Assembly (NCBI GenBank): GCA_036170135.1
Contig: JAVHOP010000012.1
Location: 1 to 20,457 of the forward strand
DNA length: 20,457 nucleotides
Direction: 5' to 3'
DNA from: CG1-02-35-72 sp036170135
GTDB lineage: Bacteria > Bacteroidota > Bacteroidia > Flavobacteriales > Flavobacteriaceae
Position numbers and translations under genes: made by a program. Within the stretch, counting starts at the first letter, position 1. Each line of letters starts with the position of its first letter. Positions 1 to 8,214 of this stretch are shown here, in pieces. Below the pieces are notes generated by a model. That model worked only from the letters and a program-made list of their open reading frames with translations. It was not told the origin of the DNA and made no database searches.

Positions 1-1533
1 ATGGTGGCATTTATCATCAAAATCAGTTCTTTTTTATTTTCGGGAGCATTGGGAATTAGATTGGTAACAATTTTACTAAATGCCTTTATGATTCTAGTGA
101 TTTGGAAATTGATTCCTAGTGAAAAGAAAACTCACAAAAATGCTGAATTATTATTCTTTATCATTTTGCTTTCAATGCCATTTGTTAATCTTTACGGATT
201 TGTTACAACGCCAGATGCGCCTTTGCTTTTTTTTAGTGCCTTGTATTTGTTAGCCCTAAAGCAATTAGAAGAAAAAGACGATTTTAAATATATTTTATTT
301 TTTAGCATCACGGCGGCATTGCTTATTTACACAAAGTATTTTGGGGGAATTGTCATTTTATTGAGTATTTTATTCAAACCAAAATTATTACTAAAAAGGA
401 GTATTTATGTTGCGGGTATCATAGCGTTAATTTTGATGACGCCTTATCTTTATTGGCTATATCAAAATGATTTTATAACATTGAATTACCATCTTTTTCA
501 ACGGAAATCAATAGGATATTTTCAACCAAAATTTGTGTATGGCTATTTGTTGGGTACGCTGGGTGTTCTAAATCCGATGCTTTTAGTATTAATATTTATC
601 CAAATTTTTAATAAAAAAATCACATCTAATCATCAAAATAAATTTATGATTAAGATGTTTGTTGGATATTTAGCATTCTTTTTCTTGTATTCTTTCAGAA
701 GTTGGATAGAAGCTCATTGGGTTGCATTTGCTGTGATTCCGATGGCGCTTTTATTGTTTGATTTAGGAGTCGAAAATCAAAAATTATATACTAAAATAAA
801 GTATATCGGAATGGTGAGTATCATACTAATAGTTGCTTTTAGAATAATGATAATATTAGACCTTCCGCTTAAAACAGAGTTTCACATTCAAAAGAAAGAT
901 TATTTTAAATCGATTGAAGCTTTTGCCGATGATAGGGTGGTAATCTTTATTAATTCCTATCAAAATGCTTCAAAATATACATACTATACCAAACAAAAAT
1001 CATTCTCGTTAAATGATATTTACTACCGCCCAAATCAATACAATTTGTGGAATTTTGAAGATGAAATCAGCGATAAAAAAGTCCTTTTTATTGGTGCCGG
1101 ATCGTCATCGTTTACAGATAGTACAAAATTGGAAACGGGCGATTATATTAAGTATAAGAAAGTGGATGATTTTAGGTTGTTGTCACATTTAAAAGCGACT
1201 ATCAATCCGCCTTTAAAAACACGCTCCAATAATAAAATAGAAAGATTAAATCTTACAATTGAAAATCCGTATCATTACGATATAGAATTGAGTAAAGAAA
1301 ACAGTGCTTACCACATGGCTTTTTTGCTTGAAAATGCCGATCAACAAATTATCATCCCATTGAATGTAGAAAATTTGCAATTTATTAAAGCAAATAAAAA
1401 GAGTTCAATTGATGTGAATTATGAATTAAACAACATCAAATCGGGAACATACAAACTGTCAATTATCATTAAGGATCATTACCTTTATTTCATACAAATA
1501 AGTTTAAAGTTTGATGTAACGGTCAAGAATTGA
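1..1533 (+). CDS. GT39-like membrane glycosyltransferase, 5'-truncated by the window edge
   Basis: The protein is a run of hydrophobic helices over roughly residues 1-290 followed by a soluble C-terminal part of about 220 residues. The segment TTPDAPLLFF (about residues 69-78) is typical of the PMT/ArnT-like GT39 family, integral membrane enzymes that move a sugar from a polyprenyl-phosphate donor to lipid or protein at the outer face of the inner membrane. The first ATG is very probably not the start. Family members carry a DHPPM-V-A motif here, and residues MVAFIIKISSFLF look like its continuation, so the N-terminus with the first helix and catalytic acidic residues lies upstream. The gene ends 17 bases before the convergent glycosyltransferase gene. 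The acceptor cannot be told from the sequence; the family call is fairly secure. Confidence 0.75.
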   Translation: MVAFIIKISSFLFSGALGIRLVTILLNAFMILVIWKLIPSEKKTHKNAELLFFIILLSMPFVNLYGFVTTPDAPLLFFSALYLLALKQLEEKDDFKYILFFSITAALLIYTKYFGGIVILLSILFKPKLLLKRSIYVAGIIALILMTPYLYWLYQNDFITLNYHLFQRKSIGYFQPKFVYGYLLGTLGVLNPMLLVLIFIQIFNKKITSNHQNKFMIKMFVGYLAFFFLYSFRSWIEAHWVAFAVIPMALLLFDLGVENQKLYTKIKYIGMVSIILIVAFRIMIILDLPLKTEFHIQKKDYFKSIEAFADDRVVIFINSYQNASKYTYYTKQKSFSLNDIYYRPNQYNLWNFEDEISDKKVLFIGAGSSSFTDSTKLETGDYIKYKKVDDFRLLSHLKATINPPLKTRSNNKIERLNLTIENPYHYDIELSKENSAYHMAFLLENADQQIIIPLNVENLQFIKANKKSSIDVNYELNNIKSGTYKLSIIIKDHYLYFIQISLKFDVTVKN

Positions 1534-1550
1534 ACTTCAAATTAAAACCA

Positions 1551-2561
1551 TTAAATCAGCGCTAAGCGTTCTTGGGTTGTGAAATCATATAAAATGTAAT
1601 CAATAATATGTTGGGTTTCATTTGGGAATTCGAGGTCGACTTTATAATTGCTTTCAATCCAGTTTTTAATTTTTTGGACGTTTTTTGGTTTTAATGATTT
1701 TAAAACAGGCACACCTAAATTTTTTAATGCCTCGGCATTAAAATGTTGTTCAAACTGATTTTTCATCGGAATCACCATCAGTTTTTTGTTTAAATAAAGT
1801 GCTTCGGCCGGCGTCTCAAAACCAGCGCCACATAAAATACCTTTGCAAGACGCCAAACTCTTTTCAAATTTTTCGCTGTTAATTGGTTTGATGTAAACAT
1901 TCTTCTTTTGATAATAAGCCTGTGCATTTTTCGAAAAAACTTTCCACTTCACACCTTTAATTTTAGACAATACTTTAATGATGTTCTCGTCAGAATAGGC
2001 CGGTAAGTAAACTGTATAATGGTCTTTTTCTGTCCGTTTTAGCAATCTGATATCACTTCTTATAATCGGTGTAAAAACCTTAGAGTTGTATTTTTCAAAA
2101 TGAAATCCATAATTATAATGGCATTTGGCATAATATTTTATGATGAATCGGCCTATTAAACTAAAGCGAGATGGTTTCGGCACACTATCGGTATATAAAG
2201 CGCCTTGATGACTTAAAGAAATACTTTTAATATGTTTAAAATAACATGCCCAAGCCGAGATGGGTTCAAAATCGTTAATCACCAAATCATAATCTGCTAC
2301 AGGGCAATTTTTAATTTCATTTATGAATCTAAAAACTGAATTTTTTTGAAAGGTTTTGATAAAATCAATACCACCGTTTTTGCCAAAATAAAAACTCAAT
2401 CCAGTATATTTATATACAATGGGATAAGGTAAATTTATTTCAGCTTGCGTGCCACTAATCAATAAATCGACTTGGCCACGTTTTAACAAAGCCGGAATAA
2501 TTTCTTTTGCGCGACTTAAATGACCATTACCAGTTCCTTGTATGGCGTAAAGTATTTTCAT
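1551..2561 (-). CDS. GNGH-type glycosyltransferase (GT-B fold, MurG/UGT-like)
   Basis: A 336-residue soluble protein. Its N-terminus, MKILYAIQGTGNGHLSRA, has the glycine-rich loop with GNGH (residues 11-14) of GT-B glycosyltransferases. The C-terminal half has GAGFETPAEAL (about 245-255) and then a basic-aromatic stretch ending in QFEQ, where such enzymes hold the nucleotide-sugar donor. It resembles the Bacteroidota group often annotated simply as glycosyl transferase (Glyco_trans_1_3-like). The start codon overlaps the stop of the upstream phosphoesterase gene in an ATGA arrangement (2558-2561), so the two are almost certainly co-transcribed and translationally coupled. A role in glycolipid or cell-envelope sugar transfer is inferred from the family and partner; the substrate is unknown. 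Confidence 0.75.
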   Translation of the reverse strand: MKILYAIQGTGNGHLSRAKEIIPALLKRGQVDLLISGTQAEINLPYPIVYKYTGLSFYFGKNGGIDFIKTFQKNSVFRFINEIKNCPVADYDLVINDFEPISAWACYFKHIKSISLSHQGALYTDSVPKPSRFSLIGRFIIKYYAKCHYNYGFHFEKYNSKVFTPIIRSDIRLLKRTEKDHYTVYLPAYSDENIIKVLSKIKGVKWKVFSKNAQAYYQKKNVYIKPINSEKFEKSLASCKGILCGAGFETPAEALYLNKKLMVIPMKNQFEQHFNAEALKNLGVPVLKSLKPKNVQKIKNWIESNYKVDLEFPNETQHIIDYILYDFTTQERLALI

Positions 2562-3412
2562 TTAAAATTAAAATCGGCTAGCAATTGTCCATAAATTTCT
2601 TTTGATGATTTATCAATCAAATCTAATGGATCAAAATAGTCTAAATCCTCATCTTTTTGATAATCGTCATCATTATACTGGTAAAGTTGCCATTGTTGGT
2701 TATGATATTCTAAAGCGGTTAAATTTTCTATCCAATCACCTGAATTTAAATAAGTAACAGCGCCGTTTTTTGTGGTAATATCTTTAATAATAGGTTGATG
2801 AATATGACCGCAAACCACAAATTGAAAGTCATTTTCGATGGCAATATCAATTACGGTTTGCTCAAAATTATCAACAAAACTAACAGCCGATTTCACACTT
2901 TCTTTTATCTTCTTTGATAAGGAAATTTTACCGTTTCCAAAAAATATGCTGATGATGTTAACCAAGCAGTTTAATAAAATTAAGGCATCATAACCAATGG
3001 CACCTAACTTAGCTAACCATTTAGAATGTTTCATGGTAATATCAAAAACATCGCCGTGAAAAAACCATGCTTTTTTACCATCCAATTCTAGTACGATTTT
3101 ATTTTTTATCGAAAAGGATTCCATTTTAAAATCGATAAATTTTCTAAAAAGTTCATCATGATTTCCGGGGATGTAGTAAATTTCTTTTTTATCGGTTAAC
3201 CATCCAATCAGGTATTTAACTACTTTCATATGAGATTTTGGCCAATAATGTTTGCTAAATTGCCAAATATCAATAATATCTCCGTTAAGGATAACTGTTT
3301 TAGGATTGATACTTTTTAGGTATTTTAGAAGTTCTTTTGCATGACATCCATAAGTACCGAGGTGAATGTCAGAGAGCACTAAAACATCTATTTTACGTTT
3401 ATTATTTTTCAA
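2558..3412 (-). CDS. LpxH-like metallophosphoesterase (UDP-2,3-diacylglucosamine diphosphatase family)
   Basis: A 284-residue calcineurin-type phosphoesterase with all the metal-binding motifs: D15-x-H17 (SDIHLG), GD at 44-45, GNHD at 83-86, HGD at 119-121 and GHIH at 202-205. The order and spacing, and the hydrophobic stretch between HGD and GHIH (about 140-160), fit the LpxH/YbbF-like group. In that group LpxH hydrolyses UDP-2,3-diacylglucosamine to lipid X at the inner face of the inner membrane. Bacteroidota often carry several paralogues, so lipid A synthesis is a likely but not certain role. It is the first gene of a two-gene minus-strand operon with the glycosyltransferase, overlapping it by 4 bases. 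Another phospholipid or nucleotide-sugar phosphoesterase activity is the main alternative. Confidence 0.75.
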   Translation of the reverse strand: MKNNKRKIDVLVLSDIHLGTYGCHAKELLKYLKSINPKTVILNGDIIDIWQFSKHYWPKSHMKVVKYLIGWLTDKKEIYYIPGNHDELFRKFIDFKMESFSIKNKIVLELDGKKAWFFHGDVFDITMKHSKWLAKLGAIGYDALILLNCLVNIISIFFGNGKISLSKKIKESVKSAVSFVDNFEQTVIDIAIENDFQFVVCGHIHQPIIKDITTKNGAVTYLNSGDWIENLTALEYHNQQWQLYQYNDDDYQKDEDLDYFDPLDLIDKSSKEIYGQLLADFNFK

Positions 3413-3510
3413 ATTTTGCTTTTAAATATGTTTATTTTAAACGTGTGCAAGTTCAGTAATTACTGTTAGTTAAAGGTTTATAAAATGGTAATTATAGGTT
3501 AAGAAATTGG

Positions 3511-3518
3511 TATATTTG
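3511..3518 (+). promoter_or_regulatory. Bacteroidota-type -7 box upstream of yebC
   Basis: The octamer TATATTTG fits the Bacteroidota housekeeping -7 consensus TAnnTTTG exactly and lies 25 bases before the yebC start codon, leaving a short leader. No convincing -33 TTG/TTTG is seen at the usual spacing, so the call rests on the -7 box and its position. Confidence 0.55.
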
Positions 3519-3543
3519 CGCAACAATTTAATATAGAATTTTT

Positions 3544-4302
3544 ATGAGTGGACATAGTAAATATGCCAATATAAAGCATAGAAAAGGCGCGCAAGACGCC
3601 AAAAGAGGAAAAATATTTACCAGAATAATTAAAGAAATTACCATAGCAGTAAAGGAAGGCGGTGGACCTGATATTGATATGAACCCAGCTTTGCGAAGGG
3701 CTATTGCCAATGCAAAAGGCGTTAACTTACCAAAAGAAACTTGCGATCGCGCTATTAAAAAAGCAGCAGGTGCCGATGCTACAACTTATCACGAATTAAC
3801 TTTTGAGGGCTACGGACCAGATGGCATTGCTTTTTTTATTGAATGTACAACCGATAATACAAACCGTAGCGTGGCTAATGTGCGCTCCATTTTTAATAAG
3901 AGTGGCGGTGAACTTGGCAAAAATGGTTCTCTCGAATTTATCTTCAACCGAAAAGGTGTTTTTGTTTTAGAGCGTGCTAACTTAAATATGGATATGGAAG
4001 AATTAGAGATGCAATTAATAGATGGCGGCGCTTCCGATATTGAATTTGAAGATGATTTACTTACCGTTTATACTAACTTTTCGGATTTCGGATTAATGTC
4101 GGCAACACTCGAAAAACTTAAAATTGAGCCAAAAAGTTCTGAGATTGAACGCATACCAAACAATACCAAAGAATTACCGGTAAATAAAGCAAAAACTATT
4201 TTGTCTTTAGCTGAAAAATTTGAAGAAGATGACGATGTGCAAAACGTATTCCATAATTTGGAAATTACTGATGAACTGATTGCAGCTGTAGAAACAGATT
4301 AG
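3544..4302 (+). CDS. yebC: YebC/TACO1 family protein
   Basis: The N-terminus, MSGHSKYANIKHRKGAQDAK, is the hallmark of this family (usually SGHSKWxxIKHxKxxxD), and the 252-residue length is close to the normal 235-250. Family members have three domains with a large acidic cleft. They were first described as transcriptional regulators (PmpR), while mitochondrial TACO1 and more recent bacterial work point to a translation role, helping ribosomes through difficult sequences such as polyproline. Tyr replaces the usual Trp in the SGHSKW motif, a conservative change common in Bacteroidota. It is a single-gene unit, with its own -7 box upstream and a strong hairpin terminator directly after the stop. 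Identification is very secure; the cellular role is less so. Confidence 0.95.
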   Translation: MSGHSKYANIKHRKGAQDAKRGKIFTRIIKEITIAVKEGGGPDIDMNPALRRAIANAKGVNLPKETCDRAIKKAAGADATTYHELTFEGYGPDGIAFFIECTTDNTNRSVANVRSIFNKSGGELGKNGSLEFIFNRKGVFVLERANLNMDMEELEMQLIDGGASDIEFEDDLLTVYTNFSDFGLMSATLEKLKIEPKSSEIERIPNNTKELPVNKAKTILSLAEKFEEDDDVQNVFHNLEITDELIAAVETD

Positions 4303-4317
4303 AGCTAAATTTAAAAT

Positions 4318-4358
4318 AAAAAAGCGCAGTAGTTTTAAAACTACTGCGCTTTTTTTTT
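4318..4358. terminator. Bidirectional intrinsic terminator between yebC and the DUF6249-like gene
   Basis: A perfect palindrome with core arms GCGCAGTAGTTTT and AAAACTACTGCGC, flanked by an A-run on the left and a T-run on the right. Either strand therefore reads as a GC-containing stem followed by U-rich RNA. It lies between the stop codons of two convergent genes and should terminate both. Confidence 0.9.
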
Positions 4359-4371
4359 GATTGGTAATAAT

Positions 4372-4701
4372 TTAGCCTTTTTTCTTTGCTTCGAGATAGT
4401 GATTGCCAATTAAAGATGCACCACCAAACAGAAAGATCATCGAAAAATACGCCACTTCTTCGGGTAAATTTGTCGTTTCTGAAATTATTGACCCAATTAA
4501 CAAGCCAATAGCCATACCAACTAATAACATTCCAAATTTTAAAGTGTAACCTTGATAATTTCTTTTGGATACAAACATGGAGGAATCAACACCTTTGTCA
4601 ATCATAGCCATGCGTTCTCTGTTTCGAGTAGTTACAAATACATAAAATACTCCAAAAATACAGGAAAATACAATTAACGGAATTAAAACTTCTTCTAACA
4701 T
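4372..4701 (-). CDS. Small membrane protein, DUF6249-like
   Basis: A 109-residue protein with three predicted membrane helices: about residues 4-24, 53-74 and 82-102. Between the first two is a basic cytoplasmic-type segment containing RNRERMAMIDKG, a pattern recurrent in small Bacteroidota membrane proteins annotated as DUF6249. No catalytic motif is visible and its function is unknown. It ends at the bidirectional terminator shared with yebC, and an intergenic space of about 100 bases separates it from the hydrolase gene, so it may be transcribed alone. In other Bacteroidota such proteins often sit next to ECF sigma factors, but here the sigma gene is 13 kb away. Confidence 0.65.
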   Translation of the reverse strand: MLEEVLIPLIVFSCIFGVFYVFVTTRNRERMAMIDKGVDSSMFVSKRNYQGYTLKFGMLLVGMAIGLLIGSIISETTNLPEEVAYFSMIFLFGGASLIGNHYLEAKKKG

Positions 4702-4799
4702 TTTTATAAGATTTTAAATTAATATGCTGTTTCAATACTTAAGACGCGCGTATTAAAACAAAGGTTACATCAATTTAAAAAGTTAGCGTAGTAAGATAT

Positions 4800-6341
4800 T
4801 TAAATTCCTTTTTTTACCTTAAAATAAATCTGGTCTTTTAATTTTATTAGTTGGAGTTTACCGCGATAAAAAGCGCTTTTACCTGTTTTAATGATATCGA
4901 TAATATCATCAATAATTGAGGAGGTTGAAGCAAAATATGAATGGCTCATAAAACTGGTATCAATTCCTGAAGCGTCAATGGTATCAATACCTTTTACTAA
5001 GACAATAGCTCCGGTAGAATCGCCGGCACGAGAAGTACCGTGGACTTTTTTTGAAGCTTTTAAAGCCATATCATCCGAAGAAACGTAAAGCGTGATCGGT
5101 TTTTTAATTTTCGTAACCATTTGAGGCGCAATATCTCTTTTAAACACATCAGCATCAATATCTGGCGCAGCCAAAATTATTTCTTTAATCTTATTTTTAA
5201 GTTCGGGTTGCTCATCCATTAAAGAAATAAGGGCCTTTGTCAAACCGCGGTTTCCCATGCTGTGGGCAACAAGGTAAATATTATCGGCACTAGATTTTGT
5301 CAAATAATCTTTTAAAAAGTTTTTAATATTGTTTTGTGCCCACTCAATATTAGCTTCGTCTATGGTATAATCTACCGTTGATGCTTGCGATGGCCAGCTA
5401 TAAAAAACAGCTTCGCCGTCAAATTTTAAATCATAAGTAATTTGAGCGGTTCGCATCGCTGCATCGGCAAAGGAAACATTGTAGCCGTGGATGAAGAGAA
5501 ATGAACTTTTTTTAGTCGACTTTTTAATTGCATCTGATAAGTTTTTAAAATATAAATTCTTATTGAGGATGTTTATTTTTTGTAAAACAATATGCTTTTT
5601 TGGATCTTCAGAAAATTCGAGTTTCCACAAAGACGGGCGTTCAATTTGTCCAACTTCGTGTTGGTATGGCAAGCTCACTTCGCAAATACCGTATTTTAAA
5701 TCTGACCGTTTACCTCCAAAACGAATATTCAAATCGGTATTAAAGGTGTCATTGCGGTCGGTAGCAAAATAAACGGGAATTCTAACAAAATCTTTTTCTC
5801 TAATAAAACTTTTCGGATTGCCATCTGGCAAAGGTTTTGATGGGTTTAGCGATTTATTATTTTCGGCTTGATACGGTCTATCAATCTCAGATGATTTAAT
5901 GCAAAAATTCATAATTTGTTCTATGTTACTGCCTGAAATTAATTCGATTTCAAACTTGACGATAAGAGAATCTTTGACAGAAAAAGCTTGGTTTTGAACA
6001 AGCCATTCCTTTAAATCAAAGCTGTTAAAATCTGACACATTCGAGAAAAATTGCATCTTTTTATTAGACAATGAAAGGCTTAGGTTTGTTTTTTTAATTT
6101 CGGAATCGACGCCTTTAATCAATTTAAAATTTAAATCGGCATAATTAAATTCTTCGCTAAAGCAATCTATTGTGCGTTGTTCTTGTAAATCGCGAAATAG
6201 AGCGTATTCAGGTATAATTTCCTGTGCAAAACTCATTGGACCCATTTCTAAAAAGAACAAGGAAAGCATCAATAATACACTAGGTTTAATTTTTTTAAAA
6301 GAGGTGTTGATAAAATTTCTAAATGATTTTAAATCGGCCAT
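4800..6341 (-). CDS. Secreted DUF900-type alpha/beta hydrolase
   Basis: A 513-residue protein. Residues about 20-40 form a hydrophobic signal segment ending SFAQ, preceded by a long basic n-region, so export from the cytoplasm is likely. Residues 41-180 match nothing I recognise. From about 186 the sequence is a DUF900/COG4782 esterase-lipase: the VYFATDRN entry motif (190-197), the HGYN oxyanion region (285-288), the nucleophile elbow AHSMGN (Ser361), a probable catalytic acid at Asp423 or Asp424 after a beta strand, and His467 in SHSYF. The family is thought to hydrolyse ester or acyl bonds, but substrates are largely unknown. The start at 6341 is kept because later Met codons would remove the basic n-region. 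There is no obvious operon partner; the hypABC operon upstream lies on the same strand, 159 bases away. Confidence 0.75.
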   Translation of the reverse strand: MADLKSFRNFINTSFKKIKPSVLLMLSLFFLEMGPMSFAQEIIPEYALFRDLQEQRTIDCFSEEFNYADLNFKLIKGVDSEIKKTNLSLSLSNKKMQFFSNVSDFNSFDLKEWLVQNQAFSVKDSLIVKFEIELISGSNIEQIMNFCIKSSEIDRPYQAENNKSLNPSKPLPDGNPKSFIREKDFVRIPVYFATDRNDTFNTDLNIRFGGKRSDLKYGICEVSLPYQHEVGQIERPSLWKLEFSEDPKKHIVLQKINILNKNLYFKNLSDAIKKSTKKSSFLFIHGYNVSFADAAMRTAQITYDLKFDGEAVFYSWPSQASTVDYTIDEANIEWAQNNIKNFLKDYLTKSSADNIYLVAHSMGNRGLTKALISLMDEQPELKNKIKEIILAAPDIDADVFKRDIAPQMVTKIKKPITLYVSSDDMALKASKKVHGTSRAGDSTGAIVLVKGIDTIDASGIDTSFMSHSYFASTSSIIDDIIDIIKTGKSAFYRGKLQLIKLKDQIYFKVKKGI

Positions 6342-6500
6342 AATACAAGAGTTTTGGTTAACTTAATTTACTTTTAAATAAGCTTTTATTGCTTATTGTT
6401 GTTTAGAATATTTGCTAATTTATAAAAAAATAAATACAAAACTCAAAACCTAAATCACATTATTTATTGGCTAGATTCAATGATGCTGTTAAGTTTAATC

Positions 6501-6755
6501 CTATTCAAGATTTTCTAATTCATGAAGTTCGCCAAGTTGTTTTAAAAGGTCGAAAGTTTTAAGAGCTTCTTCTTCATCAACGGTCGAAATGGCTGCGCCA
6601 ACATGAACTAAAACATAATCGCCCACCTTTGCTTCGGGTACCAAAGTTAAGCTCACTTCTTTAATGATGCCATCAAACGACACTTTGCCAGTTCTAAAAG
6701 TTTCATCGAGTTGAGAAACAATTGCTATTAATTTTCCGGGTATAGATAAACACAT
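6501..6755 (-). CDS. hypC: Hydrogenase assembly chaperone HypC
   Basis: An 84-residue protein starting MCLSIPGKL, the diagnostic HypC/HybG/HupF N-terminus. After Met removal Cys2 becomes the N-terminal residue that binds the iron carrying CN and CO ligands. The mid-protein segment GDYVLVHVGAAIS is the second conserved block of this small OB-like fold. HypC forms a complex with HypD, receives the Fe(CN)2CO unit and hands it to the large-subunit precursor. It is the last gene of hypA-hypB-hypC, 31 bases after hypB. Only one HypC-type gene is present in the locus, so it probably serves both HypD and the large subunit. Confidence 0.95.
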   Translation of the reverse strand: MCLSIPGKLIAIVSQLDETFRTGKVSFDGIIKEVSLTLVPEAKVGDYVLVHVGAAISTVDEEEALKTFDLLKQLGELHELENLE

Positions 6756-6786
6756 GTCTATTTTAAATTTATTAGCTTTTAGGTTG

Positions 6787-7599
6787 TTATTTTAAATTTG
6801 TGATTTGAAATTTTAGCCAGTCATACCAAAGATTCATGCCATCTCCAGTTGTTGCCGATACTTCAAAAAATAGCAACTTTGGATTGACTTTTAGCGCATA
6901 CGCTTTTAAATTATTGATGTTGCAATTAACATAAGGCAACAAATCAATTTTATTGATGATGCAAATATCAGATGAATGAAACATGTCTGGATATTTTATA
7001 GGTTTGTCTTCGCCTTCGGTAGTGCTGATAATGACGACGCGTTTACTTTCACCTAGATCAAACATCGACGGACAAACCAAATTTCCAACATTCTCAATCA
7101 TCAAAACAGAATTGTTTTTTAAATCTAATTTTTTTACTGCAGTAAAAACCATATCACTTTCTAAATGACAACCTTTGCCGGTATTTATTTGGATAACTGG
7201 AATATTAAGAGTATCAATTCTGTTGGCGTCATTTAAAGTTTGTTGATCGCCTTCAATAACATAAAATGGAATAGTGTCTTTTAAATCGGATAAAGTGCGT
7301 TCTAAAATAGCGGTTTTACCTGATCCGGGTGAGCTCACTAGATTAAGTGCAAAAATATTTTTTGCTTCAAAATAGCCTCTATTTCTAGCAGCAAGTATCT
7401 GATTACTTTGCAAGACATCTTGCTCAATTTCTAAAATTTTATGCTGGTGGTCATGGTCGTGGTCATGATGATGTTCATGGTCATGAGTGTGCCCGTCATG
7501 ATGGTGATGATGGCGATCATCGTGATTATGATTCTGCGCTCCTGGTTTTGAAATTATAGGGCTATTTTTGCCGTTGCCACAGCCACAAGTTCCACACAT
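6787..7599 (-). CDS. hypB: Hydrogenase nickel-insertion GTPase HypB
   Basis: A 270-residue protein with three nickel-related parts. The N-terminus MCGTCGCG is the CxxCxC high-affinity nickel site. Residues 24-53 form a histidine-rich segment with 17 His in 30 residues, as in HypB proteins that also store nickel. The rest is a SIMIBI GTPase: P-loop SSPGSGKT (89-96), the GKGCHLE metal-binding loop (Cys144, His145) and NKID (216-219) for guanine recognition. HypB works with HypA to deliver nickel to the iron-loaded large subunit, with GTP hydrolysis driving transfer. It lies 27 bases after hypA and 31 before hypC. The long His stretch suggests buffering of scarce nickel as well as insertion. Confidence 0.95.
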   Translation of the reverse strand: MCGTCGCGNGKNSPIISKPGAQNHNHDDRHHHHHDGHTHDHEHHHDHDHDHQHKILEIEQDVLQSNQILAARNRGYFEAKNIFALNLVSSPGSGKTAILERTLSDLKDTIPFYVIEGDQQTLNDANRIDTLNIPVIQINTGKGCHLESDMVFTAVKKLDLKNNSVLMIENVGNLVCPSMFDLGESKRVVIISTTEGEDKPIKYPDMFHSSDICIINKIDLLPYVNCNINNLKAYALKVNPKLLFFEVSATTGDGMNLWYDWLKFQITNLK

Positions 7600-7626
7600 A
7601 TACGATTACTATTTTTATGTTAAATT

Positions 7627-7968
7627 TTAAATAACTTCTAATGCTTTTACTTTTAATTCTTTTCCGCTTAAAATACCTTTAAAGTTGCTGTTGCAATTTG
7701 GACAAGAATCATAAATATATTTCATGTCAAATTCCGTATCGCAATCTACACATTTCCCTTTTGCCTTAATCATTTCAATTTCTTTAATTGCATTTTCAAG
7801 AACGGTATCTTTAACTGCCGAATCCCAAACAAAATTTAGAGATTCTAAATCAATACCACTTAAAGTTCCTATCTGAAGTTCAATTTTGGTAACGGCATTA
7901 ACCTTAGCTTTTTTAACCTCTTTTTCAGCTATTTTAACAATTCCCAAAGCAATAGAAAGTTCATGCAT
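7627..7968 (-). CDS. hypA: Hydrogenase/nickel chaperone HypA
   Basis: The start is placed at 7968, giving 113 residues beginning MHELSIA. His2 and the free N-terminus bind nickel in HypA, so the in-frame upstream ATG at 7992, which would add eight residues, would destroy that site. A zinc site with two CxxC pairs (C73/C76 and C89/C92) follows, as in the family. HypA takes nickel from or with HypB and docks on the hydrogenase large-subunit precursor. It is the first gene of the hypABC operon. A -7 box at 7998-8005 puts the transcript start near 7990, which also favours the shorter start. Family identity is very secure. Confidence 0.93.
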   Translation of the reverse strand: MHELSIALGIVKIAEKEVKKAKVNAVTKIELQIGTLSGIDLESLNFVWDSAVKDTVLENAIKEIEMIKAKGKCVDCDTEFDMKYIYDSCPNCNSNFKGILSGKELKVKALEVI

Positions 7969-8214
7969 GTTCTTGAAATATGACGTAATCAAAGTTACAA
8001 ATATATTAGTGATAAATAAAAAACAATAATGATAATTTAGAGCTATATCTCAAAAGCACGATATTTATTGAATTTTTCAAACTTATTTTAAATGATTCTA
8101 AATTAAGGTTATATCGTAATTTATATTTATTTTTTACTTAATTTAGGCTATTGTTTCTTATTAATATTATTAAGATTTACAAATCAAAGTTTATTATTAA
8201 TTAAAAAGTTAATT
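7969..8214. promoter_or_regulatory. Divergent regulatory region between hypABC and the hydrogenase structural genes
   Basis: At 246 bases this is the longest non-coding stretch in the window and it separates two divergent operons of one pathway. It contains the hypABC promoter and a 13-base dyad, TTGAATTTTTCAA (8068-8080), similar to but one base shorter than an FNR/CRP-type TTGA-N6-TCAA site. A wider inverted pair also occurs, ACGATAT (8058-8064) and ATATCGT (8111-8117). For the plus strand only a poor promoter candidate is seen: TTG at 8151-8153, then 17 bases, then TAAGATTT. Its departure from consensus could mean that the structural genes need an activator or another sigma factor. I see no small ORF here. 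Confidence 0.4.
7998..8026 (-). promoter_or_regulatory. Promoter of hypABC
   Basis: On the minus strand, TATATTTG (8005 to 7998) matches the Bacteroidota -7 consensus TAnnTTTG, with a TTG -33 element at 8026-8024 separated by 18 bases. A second consensus box, TAACTTTG (7997-7990), lies immediately downstream. The implied transcript start is about 20 bases ahead of the HypA MHE start codon. Confidence 0.5.

Noticed and set aside
6377..6397. A 7-base inverted repeat (AATAAGC / GCTTATT) downstream of hypC as a terminator.
   Set aside because: The stem is short and AT-rich and no T-run follows it on the minus strand, so terminator function is not supported.
7441..7530. A repetitive CAT/GTG-rich stretch resembling a tandem repeat.
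   Set aside because: It is the coding sequence of the histidine-rich segment of HypB; His and Asp codons explain the pattern.
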